From Saccharina japonica (taxonomy: Eukaryota; Sar; Phaeophyceae; Laminariales; Laminariaceae), in contig MEHQ01003630.1 of the NCBI GenBank assembly GCA_008828725.1, positions 396,859 through 460,858 of the forward strand: 64,000 nt of DNA, in the 5' to 3' direction. A program made the translations under genes and the position numbers. Under the pieces are notes generated by a model, which did no database searches, was not told where the DNA came from, and saw only the letters and a program-made list of their open reading frames with translations. Positions 39,846-51,089 of this stretch are shown here, piece by piece. The first letter of the stretch is position 1. Every line of letters starts with the position of its first letter.

Positions 39846-40135
39846 GGCAATCGGCCGGCCCGTCAAATCCACAGGCCGGGCCATGAACACTGTCGGACCG
39901 GCCCATATAGCGCCCGTGTCTCATGGATCTCGCTGCCATGTGATGGGCCGGGCCGGGCCGGGCAGATACGTCTGAAATAATGATGGACGGGGCCGTTCCG
40001 GGCCATTAATGTTCAACCCCTTGTGATGGGCTTGGCCGGGGCCATTCCTCCGAACACGTCGTGAGCCGGGTCGGGCCGGGCCCCGGCCCCACCTAGCTAA
40101 ACATTGATGGCCTGGGCCGGGCGGCGGCCCATCAT
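39845..40135. repeat. GGGCCG-rich minisatellite, second block
   Basis: gatgggccgggccgggccgg and relatives, same type as 38590-38965. From 40135 to 42600 no further repeat or gene is assigned, apart from the ORF at 41697-41984. Confidence 0.88.
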
Positions 40136-41696
40136 GTCGAAAATGGATGCGCTGGTCCATAAGCGTTGGCCTATGACATGCACTGAAATATGAAAAGTCG
40201 GGGGTCGTCACACTGAAAGTTGTGAATGACGTTCCCATAATAATTATCAAACGGGAAATCACGTTTGGGCCAGGCTTCTTGCCTTTTTGTTTTTTCCCCT
40301 CCACTGTATGTCGATAACGGTGGACTATTGCTGATGGCGCTGATTGCGTATTTACCAGTAAGTATATTTTATTGTATAATGGGATATACAACTGCGCTAT
40401 CCCTGGCATATATGAAATACGATGGTTGTTGTGTCGTTATACCGAAATTTGGGCACAACGCACACTTTATATTAAGAAATCTATTATGGGCCAGTTTTCC
40501 ATTTCCTCACTCATAAACAGCAGTGTTTTGTGCTTGATATATACGAACGAAACGTAGCGTGCTGGTGTCATAATATGTATGTGTAGCCAAGGAACCCGGC
40601 ACCATGTAAAGCAGAATCCCGACTAGAGCTGCACCTCATCGGTAATCAGCCACTAATAGGTCCCTGCTAAAACTTGGACCATTGCCTGGCCGGGTATAAG
40701 GAATAACGGGCGGGTCTCCAAGCTGCTAGGCGGGTATCCGCTAGGGAAACATCGCGTACCCGCTTACCAATTACAAGAGCATTATGTGCGGGTACCCGGA
40801 AAACTAAAGTGACGGGTGTATTAAAATGACGGCGATGCCACTCAGTAACCGGCACAATAATGGGAAATGTACTCTGGGCGTTTCGGTTGGATGTCCAATG
40901 CCATTTTTTTTCATGCCAGGGGTAGTCGACATAATCACACAAACCGGGCATAGGCCGCCGACATAACGCCTGGTGGTGCTGTAATTAGTCTCCTGTACAC
41001 ATCATAGCCGTGTGTGCAACGAAATTAAGGCGGTTCTGTCGAAAGTGTTTCGAAATGTCACATAATATGGTTTTTACTGTTGTTGTTTAATTCACGGCCT
41101 CGATTTGTCTCTACGGCCCTAGATGTGATCTACATCATGTTTTGGCTGAGGTGTGAAACGGTAGCCTATATTCTAATGTTTCTTTATTGGTATTGGTGTT
41201 GGTGTTGTCGTTGTGGTTGTTAATTCTCGGTGTTAAGTTGTAGTAATCGGCTTTGTTGCTGAAACACTACTCGTAGAGTGCTAAGCTCCCTGTCAGCGAA
41301 ATCATGCGCTTGTTTTGAAGCAAAAACGGCAAAGAAAGCTCAACAACCAACCCCGGGCTTGTTGACCGGGAAAACTATACACACGATGTTGATGATGGCC
41401 TCCAGAAGATGTTAGGGTCCTACGATCTGCAAGGGAGCACACCCACCTCAGAAATGCTCTATTTTCGTCACGAAACGAAATTGCTTCTTAACGACGAACG
41501 AAAAATTTCGTAATTGAATGTAAATGAATCCTATTGAATAGGATTTCTTGAAAATAATGACTTCGAATCCTACCGAGGAAAGTGTATTGCATTAAACAAT
41601 CGAGAAACGCACAAGGGTCAACGAACACCCGCGGGCAACCAACGAGGCGAGCTACGGCCTGCGCCCTCCCGGGGGTGCCGCCGCCAGCGGAATATT

Positions 41697-41984
41697 ATGT
41701 CTGTCGGCACCGGGTTAGAGCCTATCGCTCCTGGGGTGTCTTGGATGGCTGGCGCAGCCCCGAAGCTGCACGTGGGCAGCCGCGAGGGGGATGCAGCGAT
41801 TGAGCTTCTGAGCGAAGTCGTGATCTGTTTGGTGCTCGTGTGGTTTGGGAGGCAACGAGGGACAGACAACTGGGTTTGCTACGCCCTTGCGATGTGTTTA
41901 TGTATTGTCGGACCTCGTGCTGTGGCTGCTTCGTTGGCCCTGCCTCTCGGAAACGATGGATCCCGCCTCCGAATCAGTCAATGA
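41697..41984 (+). CDS. Unrecognised ORF in a GC-rich island
   Basis: Ninety-five codons from ATG (MSVGTGLEPIAPGVSW) with a hydrophobic middle part (ELLSEVVICLVLVWFG) and another hydrophobic stretch near the end. The opposite strand is also open over part of it. No family recognised. Confidence 0.2.
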   Translation: MSVGTGLEPIAPGVSWMAGAAPKLHVGSREGDAAIELLSEVVICLVLVWFGRQRGTDNWVCYALAMCLCIVGPRAVAASLALPLGNDGSRLRISQ

Positions 41985-42601
41985 CATGGCTCAAGTTTGC
42001 GTGGCTTCCTTCGGTTCCATCGAACATGCCACGTCGAGTTGGATGGACTCGCCAAATCAAACAAAACGAAGAGCAAACCTATACGACAAAAAAGTCCCAA
42101 AATAAAAATATGTTCTCATGGAATTCCGCGTCATTGAATTCAATTAAAAAAGGCATGTTTGGTGATAATTTCACGACCAGTCAGATGCAAATTAAATCAA
42201 ATAAAGTACGATGTTTTCAAAATTGAACAAAACAAACATATAATTAATAAGGGCCCTTATACTGTACGCACGAAACAGTTTTTTTCGGAATGTCCTGCAC
42301 ATATTATTTCCACACTGCCGTGACCGTGTAATCACTATGCGAACAGCCCAATAAGACACCCAGGTAGATTGGCCTTACTATTATTGAGTTTTCTAACGAA
42401 ATCGGGATCGATTCGGTGTCACAGCTGCGTGAGAAACAACATTTTTCGTCAAATAAGCGTAGTTCGGCCATAGCTATGGCCGAAGTACGTAGCGTTAATA
42501 TCAAGTAAGGACCAAATTTAGTGATGAAGAAGGGTGACTCCGGTTGACCCGGCGTCTCACGCGTAAACATTGCGACGATCCACGGTCTTGACCGCTACCA
42601 G

Positions 42602-42858
42602 GACGATTGCTACGATAGGGGTGCACCATTTGTTTTCTGGGGGTGGCCACTCGAGGAGCTCTAAACCCCACCCAAACAACGATTTTGGAAGGAAGACAAA
42701 TAAATGTGCTACCCAATGAAGAATGCCATGTCCTAATGAAACAACGAAACATATTGCAAGGCCAAAAAACAGAATTCTGAATGATTTTGGGTTAAGTAGC
42801 CCGTTCATTCGGATTTTTTTTCAGCCAAAAATTGCTGCCTCTTTCGTAGCAGGCGTCT
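42602..42858 (-). mobile_element. T250-family element
   Basis: gacgattgctacgatagggg at the left, cctctttcgtagcaggcgtc at the right; interior ttttgggttaagtagcccg is the complement of the shared ttaacccaaaa. Confidence 0.78.
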
Positions 42859-42903
42859 GAGGGGAGATATACTCCAAGCGCTAGCCAGGGATACATTACA
42901 GTA

Positions 42904-43156
42904 GACGCATGCTACTCGTACGATAGAGATGCACCATGATTTTTCTGAGCTCTTCACTTAAGGAGCGTCATACCTCGCCCAAAAAATGATTTGGGAGGAA
43001 AATAAAAGTGCTGCCGGATGAGAAATCTCATGACCGAAGTATATTCTGAAACATAATTCGTCTCGAGCATTAAAGTCCGACGAATTTGGGTTAAGGAGCC
43101 CGATCGTTCAGAAAACGATTCAGCCAAAACGTGCTACCTCTACCGTAGCAAGCGTC
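42904..43156 (-). mobile_element. T250-family element
   Basis: gacgcatgctactcgtacga at the left, acctctaccgtagcaagcgt at the right. It lies 45 bp from the previous copy in the same orientation. Confidence 0.82.
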
Positions 43157-43570
43157 GGTAGGCCCCCTCTAGTTCCTATCCGTACAGAGGCACCACATAA
43201 TTACCAACGTACACCGCTAAATTAATATAACTCCCCTACAGGACACAACGCAATGTATGCACTACTACTCTAACTTGCACATCAACACTGGCCCCAGGTG
43301 CATTGTTAAGTATTGCGCGGTATCATGCTACGAGCATCCAAATTTGAAGTACAAAACAAATAGTATACCACTCTAATTTGTATATTAACAGGAGCATAAC
43401 ATTCGTTCCTGTACCAAACAGAATGCCAGGCACCCCTCACCATACTTTTTACACAAACAGTGGCACCATGCAACTGGCATTCTTGTCTGTGTATCACCGT
43501 AAATATTAGATATATCATGCCATACTATAGTAATAAGACCAACTGTAATATGATGGTACAGCTTCAGAAC

Positions 43571-43729
43571 AGGACACCTGATCAGAAACAGGCGAACAAG
43601 AAATCCAGACTGATATTTAGAGGAAAAAGTGAAATTCGGGAGTCGTTATCTTGAAATTAGCCCAGAAAAAACACTCTCTCAATTAAGAAATCCAGCCTGG
43701 AACGGATTCCCTATTTCTTATCAGGTGTA
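43571..43729 (-). mobile_element. T180-family element
   Basis: aggacacctgatcagaaac at the left, tatttcttatcaggtgt at the right, with tccagcctggaacgg inside. Confidence 0.72.
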
Positions 43730-44417
43730 GAGGTACTACCGCATTGTTTCTACCCCATTTTTCTGGAGTTTCAGCAACCTCCGAAACCACCAATCACAGC
43801 CATCTATTAGTGTGATTGGCCAGGAAACATTCATTATTTCGTTAGTTTCAACCCCAGTTCCTAAAGAGGCCAGGAATCCGCTAAACCTATCACAATTCAG
43901 AACTGAGCTCACAGCAGTTCGGAGAGGTCTCTCAGCCTCTTAGAACCTGGGAAGTCTCCAGGAAATGAGAGTTGCTTCCATTTTGAGTACTCGTACAGCC
44001 CATCTGGCCAGTATCGTATATCAGCCGCCCACCCTAAAGCGTCGCATCCACGGCGACCTGTACCTACGGCCTACGGGGTGAGCTGTTGTACTCATAATAT
44101 GTCATACGACACAAAAGCACATGTTTACTCAAATACTTGCAAATTCCTAATATATAAAGAGGGTACCTGACTGCAAGAGAATACCAGGTAACGGCGGGGC
44201 GGGTCCACACAAGCTGCAGCAAGAAGAGGTGGGTACGCACGAAGACTATAAGTAGGCCATTGAAATTAGTACAGGGTAGTAGCCCAAGTGGTCGAAAATG
44301 TTTACACGCTGGGCCAAGTGAAACGACGGAAATTTACTGTGAGACTCCCCGGCCAAAGTGAACGTTGTTGTTTCGAGTCAGACCGTGAAAATTTGAACGC
44401 GTCTTGTGGTACAGTAC

Positions 44418-44590
44418 AGGACACCTACTGTAACAAAAAAATCAATAAATCTGGTCCAGGCTGAATTATTTGTTTGACAGAGAGAGGGTGATTTCTACAC
44501 ACATTTCAAGATAACGCCTCCTGATTTTTTTGTTTTCCTCTTGAAAATCAGCCTCGCTTTCTTATTCTCCCGTTTCTTGTAAGGTGTCCT
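44418..44590 (+). mobile_element. T180-family element
   Basis: aggacacctactgtaacaa at the left, tttcttgtaaggtgtcct at the right, aatctggtccaggctgaa inside. Confidence 0.75.
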
Positions 44591-44884
44591 GCCCTGTATG
44601 GTCAATTGTAGGAGCTCACCCGGCACAACTCACGTTTTGGGCTTGGTTTTTGCCTGGGTTCAAGTTTTATTTTTTTGTTTTCGAGATGTTTCGCCATATT
44701 TGGACCACCTTAGACCGAATACTGCGAAAACGTAAACATACAACCGGGGCCCAGTCCTCAGGAAAGACGTGAACTACACGTGTGCAAAATATCAGGGTCA
44801 ATTTCCAACAAACGACGAGGACATTTCGACGTTTGTTTGTGCAGACGAAGTGCGTAAATTCGGCAGTTCCGTGTAATTTCTGAC

Positions 44885-44940
44885 TAACCCCTTAATAGCT
44901 GGTCCCACGAATTTGGGCACATACTATTTAGAACTAGGAA
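44885..44940 (-). mobile_element. Truncated M85 element
   Basis: taaccccttaatagctggtc and cacgaatttgggcac match one side of the family; the right inverted repeat is lost. Confidence 0.6.
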
Positions 44941-47640
44941 ACCAAACACTTTGAACTATTACCTGGTTGTACATCATGAAATTACTACCGATCACAAGGC
45001 TGGCGCTTTCTTAGTACTGTACACTATATTGTATCGTTCTTTAGCTGTATTCTATCATTTTGTTCATGATTGTTGAGGAAAGTTTGGGCCCTCTCTGATA
45101 CGAAATAAGATGTGTCCAAAATCGGCCTTTTTTCGTGAGTTTCCCCGTATTTTCGCTACGCGCAACTATGACACATATAATATGGTGGTTTATCTGTGTA
45201 AAAAACAAAGTGCAATCTCGATTTCCGTGAAGAGCAAATTCCTAATATTTTACTCTAGGAAGTAGGAAGACGGCAAAACCTCTACGAGATAATGACCCTC
45301 CAAATGAGACTGACAACGGTAATACCTCGCGGGCCACAACTCGCAAGCAAGAAATATCGTCATCGATACATATGTATATGTTGCCCTTGTTCATGCGGTT
45401 ATGTTGTTATCTCCAGCGTTGGAAAACAAAGTTATTCCGTTTTTTATTGCCCGAGGAGATATAACGTTCAAGCATTTTCCTGGAACCAGGTAATAATATT
45501 AATAGGTTTTGTTTTTATGGAAAGGCTAAAATAAAAACGCGACGTGTCGGTTAACATGTTTTCGTAAACATTTTCCTGGAACCAACTGTTTTTTTGTTTT
45601 TATGGAAAAGCTAAACGGGGCGTATGGGTTTTGGCCGAAGGGATCACATGGGGGCTATTATATTGTACCCGAGGCTCAGCCGGTAAATGGTTCACTGGAG
45701 TCATTGGATTTCTTAGTTTGTTACTACGTACGTGCGAGGGAAAACATAAAATATTACGTCACGCAACGCCAAGGGTTCCTAGAGTTTACGTCTTCCACGT
45801 CACGCAAGGGTTTCACTGGCCCAGGTAGAGCGCTCCACTCCGCACCCCGCCCGCTGCCCGCACTATCGCACAACAGGCCATAAATTGGCGTTGTTCTCCT
45901 GACTATATACACCCCAGCAGAACACACCACCCTGATATCCAGCACAGGGCGGCAACCTGTTCGTTGTGGTGGTAAAGGGTAATCCACCCCTCCGCGCAGA
46001 TTGCCTTCGACGGCAGAACTTGCACACCGTAGCGAGGATCAGGCTGAGCTTTCTTCCGAGGAAAATCGCCAACAATGTAAGAAAGGAGTGGATACATTGA
46101 TTAAGGTACAGCAGTACTAGTAGTTGAGTACGACAGTAGTGTGGTCACGGCATTACTATAGAGCCCAACACGAGCTGGACATGAGTTTGTCAATTGGGAC
46201 TACATAAGTCAGTATCACTACCAACTGCGTTGTTCGTACGGCTTGGCTCGGAAACGTAAGGGGCCCCTTCGGTAAAAAGAGAGAGTACTTGTGTCTTCAA
46301 ACACCGAATCTTAGTTTTCGTCTTTATTACAGCAGCAATACTATTTCTGGTATATTGACGGCTTATCGGTACTTCTTACGGAGCACGGCATAGCTCCAGA
46401 CCAAATGCTCGGACCTGCTCCCGACCAACGTATAGCTTGTTCGCTGTACTCTCTAGGAGTCTTAGATCTGCAGGGGAAGCCAGGCTTTGCTGTGTTTGCA
46501 TCACGAAACGAAAGTGCTGAGCAGCAAGATGTTTGATCGTTTCGGAGCTCCTGTTTGGTATCTACGCTCTGCTGTGGCCACGTAGGAATGCCACGGACGG
46601 TCGAACTAGAGGCCCCAGTAGGTTCACCTACCATAATAGTGCTCGGCGTCGTCGTCGCAAACCTGAGTTAAACAGAGTATCACCAGCCGGAGAAACTGCG
46701 CCATTTTGCAAACCCGTCTTTTGGGTACCAGGGGTATGGCAAGTCGTTTTCGAGTGAGAGGCACGTTCCGTGATGAAAAAGGCGTCGGATCGATCCGGCT
46801 CCTGAGACGCAAATAAATGTTGACCATGACCTATGCTCCTTGAAACCATTCATAGGGAGCAGGTCTGGGCCTTTTAGAACTGGGGAAAATGTCGTTTTCC
46901 GTACCTAGGGAAGGTGGAATTTATACCAGAAATAGCCTTTCAACTGAAACACAAAACGAAGTTATTCAACTTGGAGTTTTTATTGCAGTGCTTCCAGATT
47001 TTCTGCCCGAAGGGGCCCCTGAAAGAGCCTAGTTTGCCCCGACTTGGCCTGTATTTTCAGCATTTGACCATGCTTAGAACTTTCTACATAGACGTCTATT
47101 GTTTGAACATGATGTTACGCTGTATGGTTTGCCAGGTACCGGTACACATATTTATATGTATACATACCAGATCTGTCTTCGCGTGTGCTGGTGGATAGCG
47201 AACACAAGCCATTTCTTGATGTCGCCACTTCTTAGTACAAGTTCCTGAATATATATGATACTGAAGAATATAGTGCTGGGTTTGGTTTTGGTGGCAACAA
47301 CAGCAATCATTGTCCGCTAATACATGGTATGGGCGTTGTTGGACTCACAGGTTTCGGTCAACTCATCATGGGTTTATTGGTTTTGATACAGATTGTTTTC
47401 CATAAGAGAATACCCGAGTCGTCGTCTTCTTGGTTTTAATCACTAATTGTGAAGCGAAACGTGTTGCGCCCTTCATGAACACAAACATATTTACAAAATA
47501 TATAAAAAAAAAACGCTACGTAGCTGTGAGATCGAGGACACAAGAGTGTGTGTTTGGTTCACAGATGCCTTAATTGTTGTCGTCAGGCGGCTTGAGAACA
47601 TCAGGATTGGTGAGGTGAGTCTCCCCAAGCAGTATGTCGC
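44941..47640. other. Gene-free stretch
   Basis: No recognised gene. The motif tcacgaaacgaaa with a preceding gatctgca occurs at about 46465-46520 and 41425-41480, and ccgtgatgaaaaaggcgtc at 46769 is complementary to a piece near 50905-50930, so short dispersed repeats are present. Confidence 0.4.
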
Positions 47641-47646
47641 ACTTAC

Positions 47647-47767
47647 TTGTAGATGAGGTAATTACTACGTTAATCCCGCGAAGAACGGAGACCTTGCAGT
47701 AAATGGTGGACTTCATGGCCGTTACAATGCTGGCAAACGCTCCGAGGGGCGCTGTTATTCTCCGAGC
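47647..47767 (-). CDS. Orphan exon candidate with good splice sites
   Basis: Between acceptor cttcttag and a perfect GTAAGT donor, 40 codons read ARRITAPLGAFASIVTAMK and then STIYCKVSVLRGINVVITSST. Phase 0 to phase 1. The reading looks protein-like, but I find no partner exons and no family. Confidence 0.22.
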
Positions 47768-47933
47768 CTAAGAAGTCGCACTATGACTAGCGGATTTTTC
47801 TGTGCCCCAGCTGAACGTACGAACTACCGCAGCGTTTGTCCCCCTCGTCGGTTTCAGTACCAACATATATACGTAGATGTTGTGGTGTGTCCCACTGCTA
47901 CTAGTAACTGTCTAATTTCGTACATTTTTGTTA

Positions 47934-48029
47934 TTAACCCCTTTAGAACTGCACTGTCTTGAAGTAAATATTTCAGTCTAATTCCAAGTGTTTTGTCCCC
48001 ACATCAGGACTGTAGTCCTAAAGGGGTTA
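47934..48029 (+). mobile_element. MITE-like element, M85 family
   Basis: ttaacccctttagaactgca at the left, gtcctaaaggggtta at the right, tctaattccaagtg inside. Confidence 0.7.
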
Positions 48030-48307
48030 CATTCGTATTGTTAGTATCGCAGTCTTTGACCGTGGAGTGGTCCATGCGGCCGATTAATGCGAAAACGCCC
48101 TAGCACTACAATGGTTACTATTTTTAACATACCCGCCCGGTAGTTGTGTAGGACCGCACGAATCATTAATAATGCCGTTCTCCTGCTTGTTCGGGCGGAG
48201 CACCCGTGTGTACTGCTGCGCTAGAATGCACCCTACCCGCACACCCACCGCTTGTCCAGTATCCGAGGCCTTCCCTTTCCTGCTTCGAAAACAACTCCGT
48301 TTAAGTC

Positions 48308-48545
48308 ATCCTACGATAGGGGCGCAGCATAAGTTTATGAGCCCCTCACATGAGGAGCACAATATCTCACCCGAAACATGATTTCGGAAGCATTCGCTCA
48401 CGCAACCCGACCAAACCTTCCAATGCGGTAGTCCAAAGACAAATATACCTGTAAACAAATAATAGTACCCGGTGGTTATACTCACGTGAGCAGCACAACC
48501 GGTCAGAAAATATTCAGCCTGAAAGTCGTACCCCTACCGTGGGAT
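48308..48545 (-). mobile_element. MITE-like element, T250-related subfamily
   Basis: tcctacgataggggcgcagc at the left, gtacccctaccgtggga at the right. Interior nearly identical to 33652-33886 (ctcacccgaaacatgatttc). Confidence 0.78.
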
Positions 48546-49345
48546 TGCTCGTATTCCAAAACTCGAATGAGTGCTATTTCACCGCCGTCGGCGTTAACTA
48601 GTTTCTAGGTATCGCAGGGTATCGTATACAAATTTAAACAACATACCCGTACTCTGCAATACCTGGTATATTCGCAAAAACAAGACGATATATTATACAA
48701 CGATATTTCAAAGCATATACATATGAAAACACGTTCGTTATTGGTCATGCAAAATGTTGGGCTACGCTTACGATACATACCTGAAACACCGGGGAATTTG
48801 TTTTATTATTGTGGTATCCATAGGATGTTGTCGTTGCCCTTGTTTGTACAGTGGCTTTCGCCAATGCCGCGAAGTGAGTGGTAAGTGTGTGGAATGTATA
48901 CATACGACAACGGTTATCGCTATCAATAGTTATTCACGTGTGTTGTGCTGGTGTCATACCACTGGTGCAGTAGCAGCAGTAGGTATTCCCATACGCAGCG
49001 TTCGAATGTGTTTGGTGGAATGCATACATACGCAATACGGAGATTTAGAAACACCCCACAAGCAGTATCGTAGTCGTCGTGTGCATGGCATGCTGGTCAT
49101 CACCTCTTTTTATGTTTTACTCACTTTTATTTTCAAGCTTATTATGGAAAAGCCGTGGTCATAGGTGTCATCTCTTCTCCCTCCCAGGTACGGCGGACGT
49201 TAATATTTGTATCGTGCACATAGTGTACATAAACATACAGCATTCCCAATGCTCGTCGATTATCAGCGAATATTGCTAACTCACGCTCTCGCGCTTTCCG
49301 CTAATCAATTTGTGTACACGAAAAAATTCCTTACGAGTACAGTAC

Positions 49346-49506
49346 ACGACACCTAACAAGAAGCGGGAAATCTGGTCCAGCCCGGATTTCATATTTGAAA
49401 GAGGGTGCTTTCTAAACCAAGTTTCAGCTAACGACACCCGAATTCCTTATTTCCCTCGAAATCTCAACCTGGCCTTCTCATTATCCTGTTTCTTAGTAGG
49501 TGTCCT
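49346..49506 (+). mobile_element. T180-family element
   Basis: cacctaacaagaagcggg at the left, gtttcttagtaggtgtcct at the right, atctggtccagcccgg inside. Confidence 0.76.
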
Positions 49507-49744
49507 GTACTGCATGCAAACTCGGCGATAATTGAACCCACACAATATATTTCAGGCAGGCACGATGACCACCTACCGACCCACCGGAGACGCCGGTTGT
49601 TGTGTTGGGCACCAGCGGGGTTCTTTGGTATTTACCGTCCTCTGGCAAGAGGGCTTTGGTATCGAAAGACCTTTGTCCTTAATTTCCAATTTTTCTACAT
49701 TGTGTTTGCGTGCAATTAACTGTGTAAATGGTTTTTTGCAGGTT

Positions 49745-50480
49745 CGCAAAGTTTGTCATAGTCCGAGTCCGACTCGTCGATTCCGAGTCATTGAAACGCG
49801 AGTCCAAGTTTTGTCGAAGTACTGAGTGCCAAGGGTACCAGGCACTGAAATATCTGAGTCCTTGCGAGTCCGCAGGGTACCCGAAGCTGAACTGACTGAG
49901 TCTAGCAACTCCTCAGGGTACCACAGCTCAAATTTCGTCCTCGCGAGTCCCCAGGGCACCAAAAGCAGAAAGGACTGAGGCGTCGCGAGTAGCCACATCA
50001 ACAGACCCAAGAGTCTGAGTCCGAGGTATCGACACTGAGGTACTGACGCGCGAGTCGGAGTCCTTTTTAAGTACCGAGTTACCAGGGTACCTGAACATGA
50101 GATGGCATACTATTGATAGCGAGTCCTCAGGGTACTGCAACATGAAGATACTGAGACCCTGCGAGTGCCCAGTGTAACATAAGCTGAATTGACTGAATAC
50201 CCCAGCTCAAAGTGAACAGAGTCCGCAAGGTACCACAGCTCAAATGGGGTACGTAGTCCTCGCGAGTCCCCAGGGAACCAAACAAATAAATAAAAGGGTT
50301 AAGGCGAGTAGCCGAGTTCACGGACACGGAGTCTGAGTCCGAGTTATCGACACTGAGTCAATCCCTCGCGTGTAGAGGTCATTTTTAGGTACGGAGTCCG
50401 CACGGTACCAAGAAGCTCAAATTCGCAAGATACTACAGCTCAAATGCCTTGAGATGACTGAGTGTTCGCGAGTACAGAGT
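49745..50480. repeat. Degenerate GAGTCC minisatellite
   Basis: gcgagtccccagggtacc with variable spacers (gctgaactgactgagtc and the like), more than a dozen imperfect copies. A smaller relative lies at 51445-51590. Confidence 0.82.
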
Positions 50481-50984
50481 CAACACGTCAAATAAGAAAG
50501 GAAATACCGGCATTTTGTGTTTTTCATTGTTGTTGCGGGCGATCCGGAAAAACCCTCTCAGGTACTAATAGTTGACTTTATGTGGACGGCTCTTACTGTG
50601 ATTATTTCATAGAACCTAATAGTTTTTTTTCTGTGTATTTTGTTATGTGCCCTTTTTCCCGAACTATCGGTAAGGGGCCCCTTCTGTCAAAACATATAAG
50701 AGCACACTGCAGTCTTGAAAAAAAACGAATGCGTTTTTTATTTAGTTTTTCCATTTTATATTTCTAGTGTGATATCGGCGTTTCATGACTCCCTACCTTA
50801 AACGACGTTTCTCCTGTTAGAATACCCTGGCCCAGCTCCCCGGGAGCCGGATTAGAGAGTGTAGGTCAGGGGAAACATTTATTTATCAGGGTCCGGATCG
50901 ATCTGACGCCTTTTTCATCACGAAACGTGCTGTTTACTCAAAACGGCTCCCTATACCTCTGGTATCAAAAGTCGAATTTGAAAA

Positions 50985-51089
50985 ATGGCAGAGTCTCCGG
51001 CTGCTGCTACTGTTGAGACTCAAATGTTCGACGAAGACGCCGAACACAAGCAGACGAACCTACCTGGGCCTGTAGTTCGACGTCCATAA
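50985..51089 (+). CDS. Short ORF or first-exon candidate
   Basis: An ATG in a good context (aaaaatggcag) opens 34 codons, MAESPAAATVETQMFDEDAE and onwards, acidic with an Ala-rich start. Too short to judge. From 51090 to 53190 no gene is recognised. Confidence 0.15.
   Translation: MAESPAAATVETQMFDEDAEHKQTNLPGPVVRRP

Noticed and set aside
46341-46640. 97-codon minus-strand frame
   Set aside because: It overlaps a dispersed repeat that also occurs near 41425-41480, where the same frame is broken by stops.
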